A stretch of DNA of 22,768 nt, taken from the IMG/VR virus record IMGVR_UViG_3300023084_000142, positions 1 through 22,768 of that record. The stretch is one strand, 5' to 3'. Below the pieces are notes generated by a model. The model saw only the letters and a program-made list of their open reading frames with translations. It ran no database searches and was not told the DNA's origin. Position numbers and translations under genes: made by a program. The DNA comes from a virus. The number at the start of each line of letters is the position of its first letter. Position 1 is the stretch's first letter. Positions 17,701 through 22,768 of this stretch are shown here, in pieces.

Positions 17701-20700
17701 CCACCAAACCAGATATCTTGTGCGATAGCATCAACAACGTGACCGATATCTCTGCGGCACTTAGTCTCACCTGTGAGGAAAGAACCAGCATTATCTGCAT
17801 CATTCCAAACACCACCAATAACATTGCCATTGTTAATTGCACTAACAGCAATATTACCAAGAGTATCAATTGCTGCCTGAACATCAGAACAAGCAGCAGA
17901 AGATTGTCTATCAATAGGACCGTCAGCAGGATTAATACCATACTCACTGTCACCTTCAGTAACAGTTAGATCCTTATAGTATAGAGCATTATATACTGCT
18001 TTCTTCATCTCTGCAATAGCAGTGTTGAATGCAGTAACACTCTGTGTTACTTCTCCTACAAGACCATTGCTAATTGGAGTTGTTCCAGCAGCATCAAAAT
18101 ACTGTCTGGTAAATGTCTTGGTGTGCTTGTTACCACCAGTGAACATGTCAACAGAGATGGCATCGATGAAGTAACCAATATCTCTACGGCACTTGGTTTC
18201 ACCAGGACCAGCAGAACCCTTATTAATCTCAGTTGGCATTGAAGATAGATTGCCATCAAGGAATACTGTATCAACAATACCACCAAGAGTATCGATTGCT
18301 GCTTGAACATCAGAGCAGAGAGCGGTGTTGAACTGGTTATCTGTGTTAGAACCAGCAGTTCCATATGGATCACCAGGAGATGGATCAGCAGTAACGCTTA
18401 GATCTTTTTCATAGAGTTGGTTTGCAACTGCCTGCTTCATCATGTCAGCAGCTTTAGCAAATGCAGTCCTAGAAGGACCTTCTTCGCCTACAAGACCATC
18501 AGAAATCTGTGTGGTTGCATTCTCAAAGTATTCTGCACAGAACTTCCATGTATACTCGTTACCATCAATGAACAGGTCAAGTGCTAGAGCATCTACAAAG
18601 TAACCAATGTCTCTGCGGCACTTAGTTTCACCAGGACCAGCAATGTAGGAAGTTTCAGCAGGTAGACCAGATAGATTACCAGCGTTAATTGGACCAGTGA
18701 TAATAGCAACTAGAGTATCGATTGCAGACTGGACATCATCACATGCTGCAGCATTTGTTCTAGAGACATTTCCACCGCCACCACCATATTGTGCGGGACC
18801 TTCACTAACTGTAGGATCAGAAATGCTGAGTTGGTTAGCAACAGCAGCACCCATAAGATCTTTTGCTTGGTTGAATGCTTCAATCGATGCAGTCTCTTCA
18901 CCTTGCAGACCACCAGAGATCCAGTTCTGTCCAGTAGCATCAAAGTATTCAGAGATGAACTTACGGGAATACTTGTTGCCACCAACAAATAGGTCGAGAG
19001 ATACAGCATCAACTAGATAACCGATATCACGCTTACACTTATCACCAAAAGTGTTGCCACCATTGCCATCATAGTTTGGATAGATAGCAAGCATATTTGC
19101 ATATGCTGTGTTGACAATCTCAGTCTTGTTCTGCTGGATCAAACGATAACCATCTGCGTATCTAGAACGCTCATCGGTTGCTGGATCACCAGGAATATAG
19201 AAATCAGGATGACCGATAGCAATCTGTGCTAGACCAGTGTCAACAATCTGATCTCTGTTCTGTTGGATAAGACGGTATGCATCAGCATATCTGGAAGTTT
19301 CATCCGTTTGCTGATCACCAGGAATGTAGAAGCCTGGGTGATTAAGTGCGATAGCAGCAAGTGCCTTGTCTCCAATCTCCTTGCTGTTGCGACGGATTAG
19401 ACGGAATGCATCAGCATATCTTGATTGATCGTTAGACTGAGTATCGCCAGGAATATAGAAGTCAGGATGATAAACAGCAACCTCAGCAAGTGCTGCATCA
19501 AGGATAAAGTCTCTGTTAGCAACAATACGATTACGAGCATCCTTATAGCGACCAGCTGGATCTGCGAGACCAGCGGTATCATAAGTTACACCATTATCAG
19601 TTAGACTTGCTTCTTCTGCTGCAGAACCAGTGTAACCCTTGCCAGCAATGAAGTCAGGATACTTATTAGTATTGCCGTTAAAGAGGATACTATTAGGATC
19701 GGGATCGTAGATGTCTGCCTTAACAGTTAGGAGGTTAGCAATTGCTTTCTTACAAAGATCTCTTGCTCTGTTGAATGCAAAGATTGATTGCTCTTCTTCA
19801 CCTACAAGACCGTTATTGATTGGAGCACCAGCACCATCAAAGTAGAACTTCGTAGCATCGATGATGTTAGCGTTACCACCGTCTTTAAGGTCTTCTGCGA
19901 TAGCGTCAACGATGAAACCAATGTCACGCTTACACTTACCATCAGCAACACCTTGGATGTTACTAATACCAAATGTTTCAACCATCTGGTCGAATGCTGT
20001 GTTGACAATCTCCTGGCGGTTAGCAAGGATTAGATTGCGAGCATCGAAGTATCTGTTACCTGCAGGATTTAGACCAGGGTTGACATAAGAAATGTTCTGA
20101 AGTCTAGGATATTTCTGGAGGATATAACCGAAGACTTCCTCTTGGATCATGCGACGGTTGCTTTCGATTAGATTAGCAGCGTCAGCATAGACACTGTTAA
20201 TTACACCGCCAGTTGGGTTGAGAATATCACCCTTAGCAAGATACTTAACGAAACCAGTTGGTTCTAGTGCTGCTTCAAAGAATTCATCCGTGCCAGGTGC
20301 TGGATCTAGTTTAACGTATAGTTTTTCGTTAGACTTAGCACCAATTCTGAAACCATCAATAGTAGCAGCAGGGCGATCAGTTGGTTGAACAATATCGTCA
20401 CTACCTAGGTATAGTTTGGTGTAGTTACCACTCTGCTGTAGAGTACCTTGGATATCAATGGTATAGTAAGCAACCTTCTTAGTTTGTGCCGCAGTGTCCT
20501 TAACCTGCTTAGGTGGAATAATGTGAGTAAGATATCCACCCTTATCTTGGTTGAAGGCAAATCCTTTGAAACCAATAGCATGAAGTGATGTATTACCGAA
20601 GTTGGAGTTAGAGTTGGTGATCGACATGTCACCACCACTTTCCATCAGGAAGTGATCAGCGAAACCAACAGCGAAGATCGAAACGTTCTGGATGAATGCA

Positions 20701-22130
20701 TCTTCCGAAGCACGAACGTGGAAGTTTCTCCACTCATCCTTCCAGTAACTATCACCCTTGGTGTGATAAGGAACCGTAGCAAATGCGTCTACTAGTGATG
20801 CTTGGTTCCAAGTGTTAGAATACTCGTCGTAACGGATAAATGCTCTGTCGTCTTTCTGTAGCGAAACACCCGTGTACTGAGCGATAACCATCGACTTAAA
20901 GCCTGTTGCCTTAAGACCATTTGCCCAGATACCACAAATACCCCAGGTAGATCTGATCGATACGTTGAAGACGTAAGGAGATGCAGATTCAACACTATCA
21001 ACTTCTGCTAGGGTTTGTGCGTTTGCACCTAGCGTAGGTTGAGTGATGATATCACCAGAAGAGTTACCCGAACCAATAGCACTTACAACAAATGGAACCT
21101 CATAAGTAAACTTACGGGGATCATTCTGGTCAATCTCCTTAACAGGGAAGATACCCTCAAGAACATCATCAACAGTTGTATTAGCAATAGCAACAAACTG
21201 ACCTTGGAAATAACCATGGTCAACCTTTGTTGTTACCTCAACTTCAGTGGTAGAAGCAGCGATGCTGCTATCAGTTGTAGCATCAGTTAGCTTCAGACTT
21301 TCAATAACTCTACTGTCAGACAAAGGTCCAACAATTCTGTTTTCCTGAATGTTAAAGTCGAACTCACCAGGATCATCGATTGTAGGCTGATAACCAGCAA
21401 ATGCCTTAGCAATCTTTCTATAGAATAGCGCAAGTTCTTCCTTGTCAGCGTATTCAAAGACAGTTAGTTTGTGGTGAGAATAGTTAGGTGCTGCTAGTTT
21501 GGTAAAGTCATTAGGATCATAGTAAACCTTACCAGTACCTTCTACATTATCAAATAGAGGAGATTCAGATGTAGTCTGTCCATCTTTGATGGTGAACTGC
21601 CAGAAGTAACAACCACCTGTTACGTTAAAGATAGCAGAGCGAGGAATTTCGTTCTCGGTTGTTGCAGGATCGGGAACGTATAGAGGTCTAATAGTAGTTC
21701 TTCTTAGGTCATAACCTACGAGAGAAGAACCTCTAGGGATGATTGCACCACCCTCAGTGTTGTTAAACTTATAGAGAATGTTATCTGGGCTAGAGATATC
21801 AAGAATAGGATCAGAACCCCAAGCATTAGTTGTTTGATCAAATGGGAATTCTGTAATACCTGTAGTATCAATTAGACCAGGACGGTTATCGATATAGTGA
21901 ATACCAGGCATCAGCATGATGCTGAATTGGTCAAATCTGTCATTACCAAAACCAGGCAGATACGAATATCTTGCGACTTCTAGGAAAGCACGCTGAATGC
22001 TTTTAAATGGTGTGACAGGAGAATTGCCTCTATTAGACAACGAATCTGTCGCGTTAAAATCGTCTGGCGAAACATAAAGATACTTACCAGTCTTAGAGCT
22101 GATAAGATTATCTAAACGTGTTAAAGGCAT
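8784..22130 (-). CDS. Giant modular virion protein, tail-fibre-like, 4448 aa
   Basis: A single uninterrupted 13.3-kb frame, more than half the window. Residues 1-530 resemble a pectin-lyase-like beta-helix: NSPVTPFKSIQRAFLEVARY (36-55) followed by FSIMLMPGIHYIDN is the usual entry strand. Residues about 645-2060 are an array of three interleaved helical modules. Module A starts K-C-x-R-D-I-G-x-x-V-D-A with Cys at 733, 1032, 1171, 1314, 1458, 1587 and 1812. Module B ([RSH]-x-A-D-A-x-x-L-I-x-x-N) starts near 648, 693, 861, 904, 947, 990 and 1547. Module C (C-x-D-V-x-x-x-I-D-T-L) has Cys at 1130, 1272, 1414, 1687, 1733, 1769 and 2040. The rest is beta-rich: NHTFEYLGFGPGNYSTGLPA near 2870, IGGLVTTFDTPVTFNQNITV near 2957, and T4-fibre-shaft-like stretches near 3350-3600 (GRVGINVDNSQLDRALVVDG). 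The distal end (about 4290-4448, from RRYFNANGGRRWTYLAAS to GWWLVEL) looks like a compact tip. It has no signal peptide, membrane segment or S74 protease. A late promoter precedes it, with no strong ribosome binding site. Structural fibre is likely; the precise organelle is unknown. Confidence 0.8.
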   Translation of the reverse strand: MPLTRLDNLISSKTGKYLYVSPDDFNATDSLSNRGNSPVTPFKSIQRAFLEVARYSYLPGFGNDRFDQFSIMLMPGIHYIDNRPGLIDTTGITEFPFDQTTNAWGSDPILDISSPDNILYKFNNTEGGAIIPRGSSLVGYDLRRTTIRPLYVPDPATTENEIPRSAIFNVTGGCYFWQFTIKDGQTTSESPLFDNVEGTGKVYYDPNDFTKLAAPNYSHHKLTVFEYADKEELALFYRKIAKAFAGYQPTIDDPGEFDFNIQENRIVGPLSDSRVIESLKLTDATTDSSIAASTTEVEVTTKVDHGYFQGQFVAIANTTVDDVLEGIFPVKEIDQNDPRKFTYEVPFVVSAIGSGNSSGDIITQPTLGANAQTLAEVDSVESASPYVFNVSIRSTWGICGIWANGLKATGFKSMVIAQYTGVSLQKDDRAFIRYDEYSNTWNQASLVDAFATVPYHTKGDSYWKDEWRNFHVRASEDAFIQNVSIFAVGFADHFLMESGGDMSITNSNSNFGNTSLHAIGFKGFAFNQDKGGYLTHIIPPKQVKDTAAQTKKVAYYTIDIQGTLQQSGNYTKLYLGSDDIVQPTDRPAATIDGFRIGAKSNEKLYVKLDPAPGTDEFFEAALEPTGFVKYLAKGDILNPTGGVINSVYADAANLIESNRRMIQEEVFGYILQKYPRLQNISYVNPGLNPAGNRYFDARNLILANRQEIVNTAFDQMVETFGISNIQGVADGKCKRDIGFIVDAIAEDLKDGGNANIIDATKFYFDGAGAPINNGLVGEEEQSIFAFNRARDLCKKAIANLLTVKADIYDPDPNSILFNGNTNKYPDFIAGKGYTGSAAEEASLTDNGVTYDTAGLADPAGRYKDARNRIVANRDFILDAALAEVAVYHPDFYIPGDTQSNDQSRYADAFRLIRRNSKEIGDKALAAIALNHPGFYIPGDQQTDETSRYADAYRLIQQNRDQIVDTGLAQIAIGHPDFYIPGDPATDERSRYADGYRLIQQNKTEIVNTAYANMLAIYPNYDGNGGNTFGDKCKRDIGYLVDAVSLDLFVGGNKYSRKFISEYFDATGQNWISGGLQGEETASIEAFNQAKDLMGAAVANQLSISDPTVSEGPAQYGGGGGNVSRTNAAACDDVQSAIDTLVAIITGPINAGNLSGLPAETSYIAGPGETKCRRDIGYFVDALALDLFIDGNEYTWKFCAEYFENATTQISDGLVGEEGPSRTAFAKAADMMKQAVANQLYEKDLSVTADPSPGDPYGTAGSNTDNQFNTALCSDVQAAIDTLGGIVDTVFLDGNLSSMPTEINKGSAGPGETKCRRDIGYFIDAISVDMFTGGNKHTKTFTRQYFDAAGTTPISNGLVGEVTQSVTAFNTAIAEMKKAVYNALYYKDLTVTEGDSEYGINPADGPIDRQSSAACSDVQAAIDTLGNIAVSAINNGNVIGGVWNDADNAGSFLTGETKCRRDIGHVVDAIAQDIWFGGNEYTIAATKEYFNSNSLISNGVDNEVGPSITAFKRAADLMNRAANNQYYDRDLTITLDQTEDPAFVSDIHADAYNLVLDNKEFIAAEAYERMLAAYPSYQPQQNNTKQDCLDDVYDVLEEVMWDVKFGGNSKTYDAANVYVTNTFNGQVVETFIDAERDEAAKVFTEVKNIAIQVIRNETVSVSAGNTLTQKKDLTIVDDWDIDELLPTCGSAVAATDTLLDIVIQAIGTDSGVGNLSGVTRTAPTQPTTYTVGNCSDVLQTIDTLTGILCDALLAGNLNDLPPVSNGQWDCANVRSTIENLFDILTDAISGGTLAGLPPVNKGDFTINNEASKCFRDVSYIVDAVVNDLRLGGNINSIQAGEAYYVGNSLTYIDGERQETTDAWDYVGQLATAAMRNFDVLASGCTVTTGSNIVDVGDTRGIVIGMSVKEYDNTNVNEPAYRYGLLQTEEVQLRRDEDATPYALTQVVSRIPADTYVKKILGPTTIELGTFGSALDEGTPVSVPVPQGDPPGATINVDLYFEYNQGIWADTLPTTVTVGGSGDDVTPEVLVDTLTSTSYRECSGTADAIEVLIGNITTIIDSGLGSVTRQEQTVDTAALAARATVFTIDTTGTGPSNPHNFETGTPVRLVPRPRFDVDTGKYVDVDKRLVRLPNGFETNRTYYVIAPGRSTEAGGEEYNGTSFFDGSDQTKLMLATSKENAAAGIYIYASETDAIDKDVEIDLYQFVLDDKYDLHNYTAVTANGTELQTDVAHIFDVPDAGVTPQLVFIRESEGGQLPQTGGDSATDPAVTITDSNDANYGRVNPNAEFYARYASPKKITLHKTHADAINGVGEINFVVTQNEFQIYANKRRSPMRFDPTFTNTTVSTGKWYIQCKDNGSSSNTDSVRKNDIFWRINESDYADRQRSTDMWYERLDDTREADERTYKLRLVIPKYLENARDPINGFVLKTRTDDTRKLVPQKILLKPVTGSVYGARFENPVQAGEFIGVTKEDAQTANLSLDAQYDPYLAADRRAYARFNSGVQATIQSGRYVEDALDASIKYLELTVYDHTIDTINFSGLSNEILTTVKITAPQGGSFITNKTQNGAGDTNAATFSGNSSGQCNIHGYFNVGGDHYLIIKNIRGGILEYSEYTTTTFRQGNVFADMLEDQDMGKSLPLKTLIRKNYPEYYYKQNGANVYTITPGDRIQDSAGIEYYVASVEDAGVIEDTFYIFGYETLQRRIAGQQDGIYYVTALRGNISPFPTGAGVINNFKKFKFSQPVSKLYPLNYRNDPLWFKNSGTTQAEKDYYANLIDPPQAYSAADNYIHGLVTVNDYKNSVTRELVEDLLSNPAFILNTYTGDNQIRAKDGNAVSGSEDRLIPIAGDSTVLSDQRYYVELRRPSIARAGNHTFEYLGFGPGNYSTGLPARQEIVLTPDEDFYAQSKKQDGGIVFYTGINSQGDLYIGNRRINAITGEETFIDRATLNDDGDEDDVIGGLVTTFDTPVTFNQNITVVGGDGTLVNNFESPVVIAVQDGDFTQVDQPLIIRSYVKSTENDLGVIEQDERLDNTEFNPPNAGDIKIGKNRVKAAVFEITPIRYPRARGYKFLTHAIGAFGSNLTPNQSPLYSAGGTRILADQYITYGGVVPSPGDVLIKGKEVNLTGSFAWVLADGYTTIADATLDDIVFNGSNIFKITFNNTTNDGLGITLASQIRVSDYYPNSVVNGTWYVVNPGGVDAFAGSNDFVHVQLIDAVSTEVKPWADVIANAAAGVEPKIEFSNSTWKEVGVIGAETLRTETATIGDYKLGINTVARAPHSAAENAWTSIETDPRANLDVVGTAFISGRTTADFLDHTNFADRDKTAVDNALLVGGDSAAPNDEAVLRVATTNGGRVGINVDNSQLDRALVVDGTSRFTDDARFEHDIEVNGDDGVIAEIRTSQTSGTFNLVTDTTFEGRLNLAGNVEDIRIGNDRTGDTYFRLGNASDHSNIFIGDIDDSENKISKIQIGGAYNNNSSNSYTLVGTKQFSVAGDMLIGANKTIGGDATDPTQTVTLRSEAGVVNFFTTQTQTLNFATNASLITIGGQGGSTTVRNNFIVDANSRFNADIKLCGGNASYSFEGLRAQLGTDDFAHASGILGQDTFNSNIDIINVSVITVADGNAPTTAELAAGFNRIDTAGAATWGDATFQESKTGAGAEGSDLPAITGDEFYLPMKYAPTPYFQAGDYILIDTVPTGSGATERYPELVRITEDGLAGAGAAPYYIKVKRHPLGSFTKYKLQQLSPAQDYLSTHLDATNLWKANISFDATWTTQVVDATGPVDNFYLSQFGGSLTTNDYVIVDREDTNDDGDFNQGEIVKVQTQLDQVSKKLIVTSGCDSANEKDVFVVDSVTGDITIGDETVQNSVLDIYGSLKLSGGCGSTPIVNNIYDIFEDTSDNSKLTLTNRDFTTFEVDTCQGNTIIGNEWGWVWALQGYYSSTAVAHSVTEPVYVYTRDPQTAQATGPETLLASTLSAGQTQFMVVNSITGFEKGDLVAIINGATQAEIIRITDDPYVDSSSNEPRIPFNTTIDYPSGGRAQETTTAQSFTVGAVVVKIQKDSRSTTLLEALPATGRTQAPTPNTNPDRIVLKLANGNLVSQKLDYEQFIRIGSEFFFPDSIDGTVDPNFGVKMPKSIRDTNDSSQPEKGVRRYFGGGKLTINDDLNINAGNFRMYGTDSKTLILGIANDDGHPGDGAILDPVTNRAGMYLNGRADIYGKLRVYQQTCQENGTCSNDLMFDVDNSDGSVRLGESLYIKGQILESSSSASEVLHIDNLGSAGNTGAGPNDFIMYQDGSIDAFGIRRYFNANGGRRWTYLAASTTGFGQVVSNPLTPNGNYLVNPSSSGNMVVYLPSDAKTGDMIRFIDISSNLSYAASLIIRALPIGTTAVAIQGDTTGTKAQAGSAGPSALAWSSGEMIVQTRNASFGLVYVGVSDAEGDPDASEIPTDLRGWWLVEL
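17600..19043 (-). repeat. Long in-frame repeats (A+C composite units, 139-144 codons)
   Basis: Inside the giant gene, four composite units begin at Cys residues 1032, 1171, 1314 and 1458, spaced 139, 143 and 144 codons. Each has a KC[KR]RDIG helix pair, a [DG]GN turn, a YF-[DEN]-x segment, a G-[LV]-x-x-E motif with [AT]AF-x-x-A, and an N-x-x-[YS] helix. The first three units also end with a C-module (C-[DS]-D-V-Q-[SA]-A-I-D-T-L) and a GPGE/TGE linker. DNA identity between units is visible, for example the shared antisense phrase around 18606-18635 and 18176-18206. Confidence 0.85.
19121..19550 (-). repeat. Tandem 129-bp repeats inside the giant gene
   Basis: Module B occurs in direct tandem at residues 861, 904, 947 and 990, a strict 43-codon (129-bp) period. 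A DNA landmark, AGGAATATAG or AGGAATGTAG on the plus strand, recurs at 19191, 19320 and 19449, exactly 129 bp apart. Each unit encodes an RY-x-DA-x-R-x-I helix, an [AG]-L-A-x-[IV]-A helix and HP[DG]FYIPGD. The fourth copy diverges after its first helix (AIYPNYDGNGG). These are the youngest-looking duplications in the gene. Confidence 0.9.
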
Positions 22131-22166
22131 GACTACTCTGACCCTGCTAACTTTTGTCCTCGGGTT

Positions 22167-22174
22167 TATTTATA
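22167..22174 (-). promoter_or_regulatory. T4-type late promoter TATAAATA
   Basis: A perfect match to the T4 late promoter -10 consensus on the minus strand, 36 bases before the ATG of the giant gene. Late promoters of T4-like phages are read by host RNA polymerase carrying the phage late sigma (gp55) with its coactivator. Transcription would start shortly after the motif, leaving a leader of about 30 nt. No second perfect copy was found in the window, so this promoter may drive the whole fibre gene cluster. Confidence 0.8.
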
Positions 22175-22178
22175 CCAG

Positions 22179-22206
22179 AAAACCCCAAGAAACACTGTGA
22201 GGTTCT
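22179..22206 (-). terminator. Weak terminator-like hairpin after the HNH gene
   Basis: On the minus strand AGAACCTCA (22206-22198) can pair with TGGGGTTTT (22187-22179) around a 10-nt loop, giving a nine-pair stem with two G-U pairs. The T-rich 3' arm is followed by the late promoter. It sits 28 nt after the HNH stop. The stem is weak and the T-run is inside it, so it could be incidental. Confidence 0.3.
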
Positions 22207-22232
22207 AAGATTTGAAGACTGTAAGATTTGAA
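22206..22232. repeat. 11-bp direct repeat pair between HNH gene and late promoter
   Basis: TAAGATTTGAA occurs perfectly at 22206-22216 and again at 22222-22232, a 16-bp period. The pair is framed by GGTTC (22201-22205) and GAACC (22230-22234), an inverted pair. The function is unknown; a regulator site or a scar of an insertion event would both fit. Confidence 0.6.
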
Positions 22233-22234
22233 CC

Positions 22235-22585
22235 CTAAGGAATAACGATGAGATCGGGGAGTTCAACATATCCATGCTGCAACAGTCTATGACAATTTGC
22301 ACATATAGGAGCGCATTTGTCTATTTCTTCCTTCAGTGTTTTGTAACTAGCAATCTGTAATAGTTTAGATACACTATGCTTTTTTGGTGATGGATCGATG
22401 TGCAATAAATCCATTACCTCAGGAGGATATTCTTTATTGCAGATAATACATGGATGCTTCTTTGCATCATCAACTATCTGCTTTCTCCTCTTAGCACTAA
22501 CTTGATTTGTTTTAGAAGTTTTAGAATTCTTTCTAGCCCACTCACGCTGATACTTACGATTTTCTTCTTTATCTTTATAAGGCAT
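22235..22585 (-). CDS. HNH homing-type endonuclease
   Basis: A 116-aa free-standing HNH nuclease. A basic N-terminus (MPYKDKEENRKYQREWARKN, residues 1-20) likely contacts DNA. The core has a zinc-ribbon cysteine pair C46-I-I-C49, then PPEVMDLLHIDPSPKKHSVS (54-73) with catalytic-type H62, then the second pair C95-A-N-C98 followed by H99, and H104. This layout matches the common phage 'PC-x-x-C, HxDP, CANCHR' HNH family. The first His of the usual D-F-H-H motif is Leu61, but the core His62 is kept, so activity is plausible. Such genes spread between phages by cutting intergenic or conserved sites. It lies between tRNA-Asn and the late promoter, a typical intergenic landing place. A modest AGG is seen three bases before the ATG. 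The family call is strong; its target is unknown. Confidence 0.88.
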   Translation of the reverse strand: MPYKDKEENRKYQREWARKNSKTSKTNQVSAKRRKQIVDDAKKHPCIICNKEYPPEVMDLLHIDPSPKKHSVSKLLQIASYKTLKEEIDKCAPICANCHRLLQHGYVELPDLIVIP

Positions 22586-22658
22586 AACCTAGAAACTTCT
22601 GCTAGACATATGTAGATGTATCCAAACTGTTCAGACCATGTACAATCACCTCTCATAA

Positions 22659-22731
22659 CTCCTCCACCTGGGCTCGAACCAGGGACATAGTGATTAACAG
22701 TCACTCGCTCTACCGACTGAGCTATAGAGGA
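22659..22731 (-). tRNA. tRNA-Asn (anticodon GTT)
   Basis: A complete 73-nt cloverleaf on the minus strand. The acceptor stem TCCTCTA pairs with TGGAGGA (with one G-U pair) and is followed by discriminator G. The D arm is GCTC-AGTCGGTA-GAGC. The anticodon stem AGTGA/TCACT holds loop CTGTTAA with anticodon GTT at 22698-22696. The T arm is CCTGG-TTCGAGC-CCAGG. The CCA end is not encoded. tRNA-Asn is among the tRNAs carried by T4-like marine phages, where it probably helps translate late phage genes; the fibre proteins here are visibly rich in Asn. Confidence 0.96.
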
Positions 22732-22735
22732 ATGT

Positions 22736-22759
22736 ATTCGCTATTCGCAAATAGCGAAT
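22736..22759. repeat. Perfect 10-bp inverted repeat just before the tRNA
   Basis: ATTCGCTATT (22736-22745) and AATAGCGAAT (22750-22759) are exact reverse complements around a 4-nt CGCA loop. On the transcribed strand the hairpin ends four bases before the tRNA 5' end. No T-run follows in either direction, so it is not a standard intrinsic terminator. It could be a processing or stability structure in the tRNA precursor, or a protein-binding palindrome. Confidence 0.75.
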
Positions 22760-22768
22760 GGAGAATAG

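Noticed and set aside
19121-19550. Evenly spaced repeats as a possible CRISPR array
   Set aside because: The period is 129 bp, the repeat is in frame over its whole length, and there are no unique spacers or cas genes.
8784-22130. Giant frame as an assembly artefact or a fusion of several genes
   Set aside because: It is open for 4448 codons, with one promoter, no internal ribosome binding site noticed at domain borders and a consistent modular fibre composition, so a single protein is the simpler reading.
22201-22240. GGTTCAAATC resembling a tRNA T-arm, as if from a decayed tRNA
   Set aside because: The flanking bases do not form a T stem and no acceptor or anticodon arm can be found nearby; the resemblance is explained by the 11-bp direct repeat.
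22586-22658. Possible sigma-70-type promoter (TTGTAC with GATACA) before the HNH gene
   Set aside because: The -10 match is poor and AT-rich DNA gives such pairs by chance.
22474-22704. Minus-strand open frame of 76 codons spanning tRNA-Asn and the HNH start
   Set aside because: It runs through the tRNA cloverleaf and overlaps the HNH gene in another frame; its sequence resembles no protein.

Overview
This window reads as part of the late structural region of a T4-like marine myovirus, most likely a cyanophage (or a close relative infecting other marine bacteria). The grounds are: a perfect T4-type late promoter (TATAAATA), three tail-collar-domain fibre proteins in a row, a tail-fibre-chaperone-like protein, a giant modular fibre-like protein, a free-standing HNH endonuclease, a phage-borne tRNA-Asn and a DUF4385 gene. 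The DNA is AT-rich and almost gap-free. Every gene I can support lies on the minus strand, so transcription runs from high to low coordinates.

Layout in transcription order. (1) 22768-22659: a perfect 10-bp inverted repeat four bases before tRNA-Asn(GTT). (2) 22585-22235: a 116-aa HNH homing-type endonuclease. (3) 22234-22131: about 100 bp of control DNA with an 11-bp direct repeat, a weak terminator-like hairpin and the late promoter. (4) 22130-8784: a single 13.3-kb gene for a 4,448-aa virion protein. It has a beta-helix-like N-terminus, a long helical repeat array of three interleaved module families (about residues 645-2060), beta-rich fibre domains and a distal C-terminal tip. (5) 8776-1957: three consecutive tail-collar proteins (530, 461 and 1278 aa). 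All keep the G-[WY]-[IL]-x-C-D-G collar signature, His-x-His motifs and a shared [YF]-L-I-K-x-[YF] C-terminus. The last carries a very large glycine-rich adhesin-like region. (6) 1925-1026: a 299-aa protein with a tail-fibre assembly chaperone (Phage_tail_APC-like) core. (7) 1029-676: a 117-aa orphan. (8) 629-78: a DUF4385 protein. (9) The left edge may hold the start of one further gene.

The genes plausibly work together as a host-recognition module. The giant protein would be a long fibre or its scaffold, the three collar proteins would be short fibres, tips or adhesins, and the APC-like protein would help fold or attach them. Gene junctions are tight: TAATG at 7182-7186, ATGA at 1026-1029 and gaps of 5-7 nt elsewhere. 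The only perfect late promoter I found is upstream of the giant gene, so genes (4)-(7), and perhaps (8), could share one long late transcript. Functional assignments rest on motif recognition by eye; no database search was run. I see no defence system, CRISPR array or integration machinery.
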